Origin: an uncultured Desulfohalobiaceae bacterium
GTDB lineage: Bacteria > Desulfobacterota > Desulfovibrionia > Desulfovibrionales > Desulfonatronovibrionaceae
Assembly (NCBI GenBank): GCA_913055195.1
Contig: CAJXJU010000003.1
Location: 1-13,626 of the forward strand
Direction of reading: 5' to 3'
Length of the DNA: 13,626 nt
The notes under the pieces are model-generated. The model saw only the letters and a program-made list of their open reading frames with translations. It was not told the DNA's origin and made no database searches. The translations under genes were made by a program, and so were the position numbers. The number at the start of each line of letters is the position of its first letter. The first letter of the stretch is position 1. Of this stretch, positions 7,132 through 13,626 are shown piece by piece.

Positions 7132-10100
7132 ATGGCCAGAGGAGAAAACCAACAGGGTCAGTGCAAAACCAGGACGGCCAGAGATGTGGAAAAGATTAAA
7201 CAAAAACTGGTTTTGACTGGTAAAGATATTAAAACCATTGGCGAAGAAGCGGAGCTATTGGTTGGCGGAAAAAATTATAATACTGCCATTATAAGTACTA
7301 TCGAAGACATCAGGGCCCCCCAATTCAGAGCCATTTCCTCTTTAGCCTTCCATAAACTTCTGGATGAAACCAGAGTTAATGCTGCCACAATCAGGTCGGT
7401 TGTTGATAAAGAATATGATACCATTGACTGGAATGATGATGAAATAAACAAGGATCCGGAATATTTGAAAAAATTTGTAAGAGATACAGCCAGGAAAGTC
7501 AGAAAAGTAATAGTGGGGGAAGGAACTCAGATTCGCCTGCGTACTTTTATCAACAATGTTGTCGAAGGATTTGCTACCTCTCCTGAAGGAATTGATCAGT
7601 TAAGAAAGCGTTCTGTGCTGGTTCAGGTGGCTATACTTTCTGTTGACCTGCCTGAAGATGTTCAGGAGGCAGTGCGTCAGGCTTATCAGGAAATATGCAA
7701 GGAAGCTGGCCAGGAAAATGTCCCTGTTGCTGTTCGTTCTTCTGCTGCTGGTGAAGACAGCAGGAAGAAGGCCTTTGCCGGTCTCCAGGATACATATTTG
7801 AATATTGTTGGAGAAGATGCTGTTGTTGAGGCTTATCACTGGGATTGTGCCTCAGCCTATAATTTGCGCAGCATGACTTATCGAAGGGAAGCGATTTTAG
7901 ATGCAGTAGCCAGAGCAGAAAGCACTGGAGATGATTCCATTGCTATTCAGGCCAAAAAGGAGTGGGCCATTGAAAATACTTCTTTGTCTGTGTGTATCAT
8001 GCGCATGATTAATCCGGTTATTTCCGGTACTGCCTTTAGCGCTGATACTGCTACCGGATGTCGGGGCACTGACCGTAAAGATCTGGTCTCTATTGATGCC
8101 AGCTATGGTCTGGGTGAGGCTGTGGTTAGTGGTATGGTTACACCGGATAAGTTTTATGTTTTTCAGCGGGATGACGGTCAGGAAGTTGTGATCCGGTATA
8201 TGGGTTATAAGGCCAAAAAAATTGTTTATGACGATAGTGGTGAGGGCACTAAAGTTGTTGATTTGCCTGATGAAGAGGCCTGTCGTTGGTCTTTGTCTCT
8301 TGCCCAGGCTGAAATGGTGGCCAAAGGTGTGAGAGCAATTAGCAGGGCCTATGGCGGCATGATTATGGATACAGAGTTTTGTATTGATAGCTCTGACCGT
8401 CTGTGGTTTGTGCAGGCCAGGCCAGAAACCAGGTGGAATGAAGAACTGGAAAAGCATCCGCATACTATTTTCATGCGCAGGATGGAAGTGGAGCCAAAAG
8501 CTCTGGAAAGCGCGGAGGTTATAGTAGAAGGCAATGGCGCGTCCAGAGGCGCTGGTCAGGGAATAGTGCGTTTTTTACGTTCTGCCCTTGAGCTTAATAA
8601 GATCGGCAAAGGAGATGTGCTGGCTGCTGAACGTACTGATCCCGATATGGTGCCGGGTATGCGTATTGCTTCTGCCATTATTGCTGATGCAGGTGGAGAT
8701 ACCAGCCACGCAGCTATTACTTCAAGAGAGCTTGGCATTCCTGCTGTGATAGGGGTCAAGCGTCTGGAAATCTTACGCAATCTTGACGGCGAAGAAGTAA
8801 CAGTGGATGGTTCAAGGGGTAAGGTATATCGCGGATTGATTCCTTTAATAGAGGTAGGTGGAGAGATTGATGTAAGCAAATTGCCAGCTACACGGACAAA
8901 AGTAGGGTTAATCCTGGCTGATGTTGGTCAGGCTTTATTTTTGTCCAGATTAAGAGAAGTGCCTGATTTTGAGGTTGGTTTGCTGCGGGCTGAATTCATG
9001 CTGGGCAATATTGGCGTGCATCCTATGGCTCTGGAAGCCTATGATAATGGTACTTTGCAGGTTCTGGTGGAAAAGAAATTAAAGGAAATGGAAAATGATC
9101 TGACAAAGATTATTAAGGACCAACTGGCTGATGGCACTGTGAGCCTGGTTTTGAAGCTGAGAAAATATGTAGGGATTGTAACTGGTCTGGCCGGGAAGGT
9201 GAAAAAATTGACGGATGAAGAAGGTGCCAAGGGAACAGATGAGGTTTTAGCGCTCCATAGAAAGCTAAGAGAATTGGATCATAAATGGGATGAGCATCTT
9301 GAACTGGCAACCAAACGTCTGGATACTTTAAAGACTTCTACTGATTTACACGAGCATATAGCCATAATCATGGGTTATAGTGATGAATTATTACAACATA
9401 ATGACGCTACTGCTAATTTTTCTGAAACTCAGGCAAGGCGTCAGGAGATTGAGTCCAGGATTAAAGAGATTGCAGAGCGTATAAAAGACAATCCGTTTGT
9501 TCAGAATGTCATGGAAAAAATTCGTTCCCTGAGAGCGGATGTGGCGAAGAAAGTAAGCCTTGAACAGGAAATGGAAGATGTACGCAGCCTGCCCCAGAAG
9601 ATTGCCGAAATTTTACATTTAAAAGGTTACCGCAGCGGAAAAGAGCTTTATGTGCAGACCCTGGCTCAGGGTCTGGCCCTGTTTGCCATGGCCTTTTATG
9701 GCAAACCAATTATTTACCGTACAACTGACTACAAGACCAATGAATATCGCAACCTTCTTGGTGGGTTGCTTTTTGAAGACTATGAAGACAACCCAATGCT
9801 TGGATATCGTGGAGTAGCCAGGGATGTGCATGACTGGGAACTGGAAGCCTTTAAGCTGGCGCGTGGGGCATTTGGTGGTAAAAACCTGCAATTGATGCTT
9901 CCTTTTGTGCGGACCCTGGAGCAGGCCAGGAGCATGAAACGTTGTCTGGCCAATGTGCATAAATTACGTTCAGGAGAAGATGGGCTAAAACTTATTTTGA
10001 TGTCAGAAATTCCAAGCAATGCCATTTTGGCCAAGGAATTCATCAAGGAGTTTGATGGATTTTCCATTGGGTCCAATGATATGACCCAGTTAGTGCTGGG

Positions 10101-10713
10101 AACTGATAGAGATAATGCCAGGCTCAGGCATATTTATGATGAAGAAGATCCAGCCGTTGTTTGGGCTATTTTAGTGACTATTTTTACCGGTCAGAAATTT
10201 GGCAAAAAAGTTGGCTTCTGTGGCCAGGGCGTATCCAACAGCAAGATAATCAGGGGATTGGTATGCATCGCTGGCATAGTCTCTGCTTCGGTTGTTCCAG
10301 ATACCTATGCTCAGACCAAATATGATATTGCAGCTACAGAGAAGGAAAATGTGAAACCAAAGGAACTGGGTGCCTGGCTCAAAAAACAACATTTAGATAG
10401 GTTACATAATATAATGCGTGAAAATGGTTATGGACATATTCTAAAGAAGCATTCTACAGCTTCCGATCTGATGGATTGGTATGAGGGTGAACTGGCTAGA
10501 TTGCATGAACAATTACATTCTAATCTTGGTTCTTCAAAAGAACATTTTTATCGTCAGGAACTGGAATCTTTTCGTTCTCTTTTCCATAAGCCAGTTATTT
10601 ATGCCAATTGGGATTGGAATAGTACCGTAGTAGATGCCCTTCATCAGGCAGGATTTTCATCGTTTGAAGAGCAGGAAAAGGCTATGGAGGAACAGGCCAA
10701 AAAAGTCTGGTAA
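7132..10713 (+). CDS. ppsA: Phosphoenolpyruvate synthase-like protein with helical insertion and C-terminal extension
   Basis: PEP synthase makes PEP, AMP and phosphate from pyruvate, ATP and water through a phospho-histidine. From the ATG at 7132 the protein has 1193 residues; E. coli PpsA has 792. The ATP-binding domain shows LVGGKNYN (43-50), VAVRSSAAGED (199-209), SGTAFSADTATG (298-309) and SYGLGEAVVSG (324-334). The swivelling domain has the phospho-acceptor H526 in GGDTSHAAI. The pyruvate/PEP domain has GLLRAEFM (616-623), YRTTDYKTNEY (862-872), MSEIPSN (957-963), GFSIGSNDMTQL (976-987) and catalytic C1030 in GFCGQG. These match PpsA rather than pyruvate phosphate dikinase. Between residues about 640 and 835, E. 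coli has a short linker; here there is an extra 170 or so highly charged, probably coiled-coil residues. After about 1062 there are 130 residues without a match I recognise. The active-site residues suggest a working enzyme, but the insertion could serve regulation or assembly. Its location next to pyruvate carboxylase suggests a shared job in gluconeogenesis. Confidence 0.9.
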   Translation: MARGENQQGQCKTRTARDVEKIKQKLVLTGKDIKTIGEEAELLVGGKNYNTAIISTIEDIRAPQFRAISSLAFHKLLDETRVNAATIRSVVDKEYDTIDWNDDEINKDPEYLKKFVRDTARKVRKVIVGEGTQIRLRTFINNVVEGFATSPEGIDQLRKRSVLVQVAILSVDLPEDVQEAVRQAYQEICKEAGQENVPVAVRSSAAGEDSRKKAFAGLQDTYLNIVGEDAVVEAYHWDCASAYNLRSMTYRREAILDAVARAESTGDDSIAIQAKKEWAIENTSLSVCIMRMINPVISGTAFSADTATGCRGTDRKDLVSIDASYGLGEAVVSGMVTPDKFYVFQRDDGQEVVIRYMGYKAKKIVYDDSGEGTKVVDLPDEEACRWSLSLAQAEMVAKGVRAISRAYGGMIMDTEFCIDSSDRLWFVQARPETRWNEELEKHPHTIFMRRMEVEPKALESAEVIVEGNGASRGAGQGIVRFLRSALELNKIGKGDVLAAERTDPDMVPGMRIASAIIADAGGDTSHAAITSRELGIPAVIGVKRLEILRNLDGEEVTVDGSRGKVYRGLIPLIEVGGEIDVSKLPATRTKVGLILADVGQALFLSRLREVPDFEVGLLRAEFMLGNIGVHPMALEAYDNGTLQVLVEKKLKEMENDLTKIIKDQLADGTVSLVLKLRKYVGIVTGLAGKVKKLTDEEGAKGTDEVLALHRKLRELDHKWDEHLELATKRLDTLKTSTDLHEHIAIIMGYSDELLQHNDATANFSETQARRQEIESRIKEIAERIKDNPFVQNVMEKIRSLRADVAKKVSLEQEMEDVRSLPQKIAEILHLKGYRSGKELYVQTLAQGLALFAMAFYGKPIIYRTTDYKTNEYRNLLGGLLFEDYEDNPMLGYRGVARDVHDWELEAFKLARGAFGGKNLQLMLPFVRTLEQARSMKRCLANVHKLRSGEDGLKLILMSEIPSNAILAKEFIKEFDGFSIGSNDMTQLVLGTDRDNARLRHIYDEEDPAVVWAILVTIFTGQKFGKKVGFCGQGVSNSKIIRGLVCIAGIVSASVVPDTYAQTKYDIAATEKENVKPKELGAWLKKQHLDRLHNIMRENGYGHILKKHSTASDLMDWYEGELARLHEQLHSNLGSSKEHFYRQELESFRSLFHKPVIYANWDWNSTVVDALHQAGFSSFEEQEKAMEEQAKKVW

Positions 10714-10718
10714 ACCAG

Positions 10719-10741
10719 GGCGGCCTGAAGGCCGCCTTTTT
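10719..10741 (+). terminator. Strong intrinsic terminator after the PEP synthase-like gene
   Basis: A perfect 7-bp GC-only stem GGCGGCC (10719-10725) and GGCCGCC (10730-10736) with loop TGAA is followed by TTTTT. It starts five bases after the stop codon and should end the metabolic transcript, leaving the hicB-hicA-dxs genes to their own promoter or to read-through. Confidence 0.93.
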
Positions 10742-10765
10742 ATTGAAAGTTAGTAGAGGTGAATT

Positions 10766-10978
10766 ATGAAAAATGAATATACAGCTGTAGTAATTCAGGA
10801 TGGTGACTGGTGGGTTGGATGGATTGAAGAAGTGCCAGGTGTTAATTGCCAGGAGAAAACTTATGAGGAATTGAAAAAAAGTCTGATGGTAACATTAAAA
10901 GAAGCGCTAGAATTTAATCGTAAGGACGCGCTTGAGGCTGCTGGGGAAAGATATAGAGAAGAAAAAATTGCAGTATGA
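10766..10978 (+). CDS. hicB: HicB-family antitoxin, short form
   Basis: Antitoxins of this family bind and neutralise the HicA mRNA interferase. The 70-residue protein shows the HicB core layout: an N-terminal strand (YTAVVIQDGDWWVGWIEE), the PG turn of the family in VPGVNCQEKT, then a helix of the 'EELKKSL...EALEFNR' type. It has no C-terminal ribbon-helix-helix or HTH domain, so self-regulation through DNA binding is not evident, although short HicB proteins without one are common. A GAGG lies a few bases before the ATG. Its stop overlaps the ATG of the hicA-like frame by four bases (ATGA), the usual coupling in hicBA pairs. The preceding terminator leaves almost no room for a separate promoter, so how it is transcribed is unclear. 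Confidence 0.78.
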   Translation: MKNEYTAVVIQDGDWWVGWIEEVPGVNCQEKTYEELKKSLMVTLKEALEFNRKDALEAAGERYREEKIAV

Positions 10979-11106
10979 AGAGAAAAGAGTTCCTTAAGTA
11001 TTTGCGAAGACACGGCTGTGAATTACTGAGAGAAGGAGGAAATCACTCCTGGTGGCACAATCCTGTTCTCAAAAAAAGATCTGCGGTACCACGTTATTCC
11101 AATTAA
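10975..11106 (+). pseudogene. hicA: HicA-like toxin, truncated, probably by a one-base deletion
   Basis: The frame encodes only 43 residues, too few for an intact HicA (58 in E. coli, often 60-80). It starts MKRKEFLKYLRRHG and contains LREGGNHSWWHNP with the family's catalytic His (H24), then RSAVPRYSN and a stop. HicA proteins normally continue after the VPRH/VPRY motif with a helix that begins with 'EI' or 'EL'. Adding one G before the AA at 11101-11102 gives [14 protein letters not shown] and a stop at 11133-11135, which looks like that missing helix, still slightly short. The simplest reading is a frameshift, either a real mutation or a sequencing error. The repaired frame would overlap the dxs start by 11 bases. 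Whether the 43-residue product is toxic cannot be told; it keeps the active-site His but lacks the last helix. Confidence 0.65.
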
Positions 11107-11124
11107 ATAGTAGCGTTATTAAAA

Positions 11125-13029
11125 ATGCAAACTAAATTTTTATCTCAAATAAAAAATCCCCGGGACGTTTCTTCTTTTTCCCTGAGTGAATTGACTGAAT
11201 TGGCTAGAGAGATCAGGGAATTAATAATAGAAGTAGTGGCTAAAAATGGAGGGCACCTGGCCCCGTCTTTAGGGGTCGTGGAGCTGACCCTGGCTTTGCT
11301 TAAAGTTTTTGACCCTGATCATGATAAATTTGTCTGGGATGTGGGTCATCAGGCGTATGCCTATAAGATTTTGACAGGCCGAAAGGAGAATTTTCATACC
11401 CTGCGTTGCTTTGGCGGCATCAGTGGCTTTCCAAAGCTTTCAGAGAGTGAGTATGATCATTTTGGGGTGGGCCATTCCAGTACTTCTATTTCTGCTGCCC
11501 TGGGTATGGCTGTGGCCAGAGATATTTTAAGACAGACACATAAGGTTCTGGCCATTATAGGCGATGGTTCCATGACTGCGGGATTGGCTTATGAAGGGCT
11601 AAACCAGGCAGGTGATCTGGACAAGGATCTGGTGGTTATTCTCAATGATAATGAGATGTCCATTGCCAGAAATGTTGGCGCGTTGTCTTCATTTTTAAGC
11701 AGGAAGTTGTCATCTCGCTGGGTGATGAAGCTGAAAAAAGAAGTAGAAGCCTGGATGCGTCAGATCCCCAGAATTGGTGATGATTTAGTTCATTATGCCC
11801 GGCGTAGTGAAGAGTCTTTAAAGAGTTTGTTTACTCCTGGAATGTTGTTTGAAGCATTTAAGTTTAACTATTTAGGGCCTGTTGATGGACATGATCTGAA
11901 AAAAATGATTGAGTTTTTTGAGCAGGTAAAAGAACTGGATGGCCCACTTCTGGTTCATGTGCTGACCAAAAAAGGCAAGGGCTATAACCCTGCTGAGAGC
12001 AATCCTACTTATTTTCATGGGGTTGGTAGTTTTGAGCCTGAGACAGGGTTGGCTAAGAAATTCACAGGTTCATCTTTACCCAGTTATACTGATGTATTTG
12101 GGGAGACTCTATGTTCATTGGCTGAAAAGGATGATCGCATTGTAGCTATTACTGCTGCCATGCCCGAAGGAACAGGGTTATCAAGGTTTGCCAGAAGATT
12201 TCCAGATAGATTTTTTGATGTTGGTATTTGTGAACAACACGCTGTGACTTTTGCTGCTGGACTGGCTAGCCAGGGATTCAAGCCTGTAGTAGCTATATAT
12301 TCTACTTTTTTGCAGCGTTCTTATGACCAGATTGTGCATGATGTTTGTTTGCAGAATTTGCCAGTAACTTTTTGTCTTGATCGGGGTGGGATAGTGGGAG
12401 AGGATGGCCCGACTCACCATGGAGTTTTTGATCTGTCATATCTGCGCCATATTCCGAATATGATATTAATGGCTCCCAAAGATGAGGCAGAACTACAGGA
12501 TTTACTTTATACAGCAATAAATTATCCAGGGCCTGCTGCCTTGCGTTATCCGCGCGGGGTAGGCGTGGGAGCCAGGTTAGCGGAAGCCAAAGAGGAGCTG
12601 CAGGAGATACCTCCTGGTATTGGCGAGTTATTATGCGATGGTTCTGGGGGGATTATTATAGCTATTGGTAGTCGAGTTTATCCTGCCCTGGAAGCAGCCC
12701 AGGAACTGAAAAAGGAAAAAGGTTTGCAGGTGGCAGTTTATAATGCCCGCTTTGTTAAACCTTTGCCAGAAAAGGATTTAAGGGAACTGGCACTCAGGTT
12801 TAATAAAATGTTACTGGTGGAAGAAAATGTTCTGGCTGGAGGGTTTAGTTCTGCGGTCCTGGAGTTTCTGGCTGACAATAATCTTTTATCAAAACTTGAG
12901 ATTAAAAGAATTGGCCTGCCTGACAGATTTGTTGAGCATGGGCCGCAAAAGCTTTTGCGGCAGATGTTGGGTTTGGGAAAAGATGGGATTAAAAAGGCCA
13001 TGCTGGATTTGTTGGATCAGGTAGATTGA
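11125..13029 (+). CDS. dxs: 1-deoxy-D-xylulose-5-phosphate synthase
   Basis: DXS joins pyruvate and glyceraldehyde 3-phosphate to DXP with thiamine diphosphate, the first step of the MEP isoprenoid pathway and a source for thiamine and pyridoxal. At 634 residues it is of family length and complete. Visible motifs: [13 protein letters not shown] (42-54) and [11 protein letters not shown] (71-81) with the active-site His residues H44 and H75, [12 protein letters not shown] (116-127), the ThDP/metal motif GDGSMTAG (146-153) leading to LNDNEMSI (173-180), [10 protein letters not shown] (364-373) with E370, and [15 protein letters not shown] (419-433). The ATG at 11125 gives the usual N-terminus ([23 protein letters not shown]). 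No Shine-Dalgarno sequence is visible before it; the ancestral hicA frame would overlap this start, so translation may once have been coupled to it. The stop is four bases before a copy of the 20-base repeat. Confidence 0.97.
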   Translation: MQTKFLSQIKNPRDVSSFSLSELTELAREIRELIIEVVAKNGGHLAPSLGVVELTLALLKVFDPDHDKFVWDVGHQAYAYKILTGRKENFHTLRCFGGISGFPKLSESEYDHFGVGHSSTSISAALGMAVARDILRQTHKVLAIIGDGSMTAGLAYEGLNQAGDLDKDLVVILNDNEMSIARNVGALSSFLSRKLSSRWVMKLKKEVEAWMRQIPRIGDDLVHYARRSEESLKSLFTPGMLFEAFKFNYLGPVDGHDLKKMIEFFEQVKELDGPLLVHVLTKKGKGYNPAESNPTYFHGVGSFEPETGLAKKFTGSSLPSYTDVFGETLCSLAEKDDRIVAITAAMPEGTGLSRFARRFPDRFFDVGICEQHAVTFAAGLASQGFKPVVAIYSTFLQRSYDQIVHDVCLQNLPVTFCLDRGGIVGEDGPTHHGVFDLSYLRHIPNMILMAPKDEAELQDLLYTAINYPGPAALRYPRGVGVGARLAEAKEELQEIPPGIGELLCDGSGGIIIAIGSRVYPALEAAQELKKEKGLQVAVYNARFVKPLPEKDLRELALRFNKMLLVEENVLAGGFSSAVLEFLADNNLLSKLEIKRIGLPDRFVEHGPQKLLRQMLGLGKDGIKKAMLDLLDQVD

Positions 13030-13032
13030 ATG

Positions 13033-13052
13033 GAGTCGCCTGCAGAAAGTAA
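13033..13052 (+). repeat. Copy 2 of the 20-base inverted repeat pair
   Basis: Begins three bases after the dxs stop and matches the reverse complement of 32-51 in 19 of 20 bases; the mismatch is at 13045. Nothing else in the 86-base gap before the next gene is recognisable apart from a weak CCTG/CAGG hairpin at 13056-13068. Confidence 0.5.
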
Positions 13053-13115
13053 TATCCTGTTGAGCAGGTAAAAATTTATGAATTCAGGTTGTATGTGAAA
13101 TAAGCGGAGGAGATG

Positions 13116-13598
13116 ATGGATAAAAAAGTTGAAAATTTTTTGAATAAGATAAGAGAGCTTTATAATCAGATAGAAAATTTTGTTAATAAATATGATTTAA
13201 AGTATAAATATGACGACATTTCGCTATATGAAGAATACGCAGGTAAGTATTGGACTCAAGAGATGTATATTTCAAAAGATGGAGAATTTTTGTTTAAATT
13301 AAAACCAATAGGAGCCTATATAATAGGAGCTGATGGAAGAGTGGATATAATTGGCAAGTTTGATAGTAAGGTAATAATTTATTTAGAAAAATTATATAAA
13401 ATGGAATTTGCAACTTCTACTGAGTCAGGAGATAAAAAGGAATGTGTCTCACCTTCTACTGTTTCACTCTATGATGGTTATGAAGGGCCAGGATGGTATT
13501 TTTCTGGTGATAGAAAAAAAATTTTACCACTTAATAATCAGAATATTTGTTCTGTTTTGGAGGAGATAAGTGAATTTAGATGTACTGGAGAAAATTAA
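13116..13598 (+). CDS. Hypothetical protein of unknown function, AT-rich
   Basis: I do not recognise a family. The second of two adjacent ATGs is chosen because GGAGG (13106-13110) is then five bases away; the first, at 13113, would be only two bases away. The 160-residue product is soluble-looking, with no signal peptide or membrane segment. It has a charged helical N-terminus (about 1-30), then a strand-rich part containing ISLYEEYAGKYWTQEMYI, GAYIIGADGRVDIIGKFDSK (about 67-86) and YDGYEGPGWYFSGDRKKILPL (about 118-138), with many aromatic residues. Small AT-rich proteins with a 'GRVDIIG' strand often accompany polymorphic toxins as immunity proteins, but this is only a resemblance in style. 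Base composition is much more AT-rich than dxs, which suggests acquired DNA. It overlaps the next gene by 29 bases. Confidence 0.75.
   Translation: MDKKVENFLNKIRELYNQIENFVNKYDLKYKYDDISLYEEYAGKYWTQEMYISKDGEFLFKLKPIGAYIIGADGRVDIIGKFDSKVIIYLEKLYKMEFATSTESGDKKECVSPSTVSLYDGYEGPGWYFSGDRKKILPLNNQNICSVLEEISEFRCTGEN
13559..13563 (+). promoter_or_regulatory. Ribosome binding site inside the hypothetical gene, for the next gene
   Basis: GGAGG lies six bases before a GTG at 13570. It supports a start in that frame, rather than at the ATG at 13607, which has only a weaker AAGGA further upstream. Confidence 0.5.
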
Positions 13599-13626
13599 AG
13601 GAAGTTATGATATATTTAAAAAAGCT
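13570..13626 (+). CDS. Start of an unknown gene, cut by the window edge
   Basis: From a GTG with a well-placed GGAGG, the frame is open for 19 codons to the last base: MNLDVLEKIKGSYDIFKKA. This reads like an ordinary amphipathic N-terminal helix. The start overlaps the last 29 bases of the preceding hypothetical gene, which implies the two are translated together and may act together. No function can be assigned from 19 residues. The alternative is an ATG at 13607 in another frame (MIYLKK...), which is possible but has a weaker ribosome binding site. Confidence 0.5.
   Translation, partial: MNLDVLEKIKGSYDIFKKA

Noticed and set aside
13039..13075. Terminator after dxs (CCTG/CAGG hairpin followed by TAAAAATTT)
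   Set aside because: The stem is only 4-5 bp and there is no clean T-tract, so termination here cannot be supported.
1..13626. CRISPR arrays, tRNA or rRNA genes, insertion sequences
   Set aside because: I saw no regularly spaced repeats, no cloverleaf-like sequence and no transposase-like protein on either strand.

Overview
The window is a compact stretch of bacterial chromosome. All clear genes are on the + strand and gaps are short; the longest, about 165 bases, lies between the carboxylase and the PEP synthase-like gene. The gene content and order (biotin ligase, a divergent pyruvate carboxylase, then a very large PEP synthase-like protein) look like Desulfovibrionales or related sulfate-reducing Desulfobacterota. 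This assignment comes from remembered gene order and protein style, not from a search. Base composition is moderate to AT-rich. The two outermost genes, at the left edge and the right edge, are visibly more AT-rich than the centre.

Left part (1-2317): the tail of an RsbW-like GHKL ATPase domain, then cheB (methylesterase with receiver domain) and cheR (methyltransferase). The gaps of 15 and 17 bases suggest one operon that sets receptor methylation. The ATPase fragment has lost the usual Asp of its G1 box.

Central part (2318-10741): a biotin-protein ligase gene (birA, no DNA-binding domain) starts directly after cheR. A six-copy heptanucleotide repeat runs over its stop codon. Next comes a 1227-residue pyruvate carboxylase that needs the biotin, with an unusual MKQ biotin site and a C-terminal zinc ribbon. 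After a gap with a possible promoter and a strong hairpin comes a 1193-residue PEP synthase-like protein. Compared with E. coli PpsA it has a helical insertion of about 170 residues and a C-terminal extension of about 130 residues. Together these genes would turn pyruvate into oxaloacetate and PEP, the entry to anabolism in organisms growing on lactate, pyruvate or acetate. A textbook terminator closes the block.

Right part (10742-13626): a small hicB-hicA type toxin-antitoxin pair, in which hicA is too short by what looks like a one-base loss. It runs into dxs (DXP synthase, isoprenoid precursors), which has no visible ribosome binding site. After dxs come an AT-rich gene of unknown function and the first 19 codons of an overlapping GTG-started gene that runs off the window. 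A 20-base sequence just after dxs recurs in inverted orientation (19 of 20 identical) at the very start of the window, so a dispersed repeat may lie at the borders of the two AT-rich genes.
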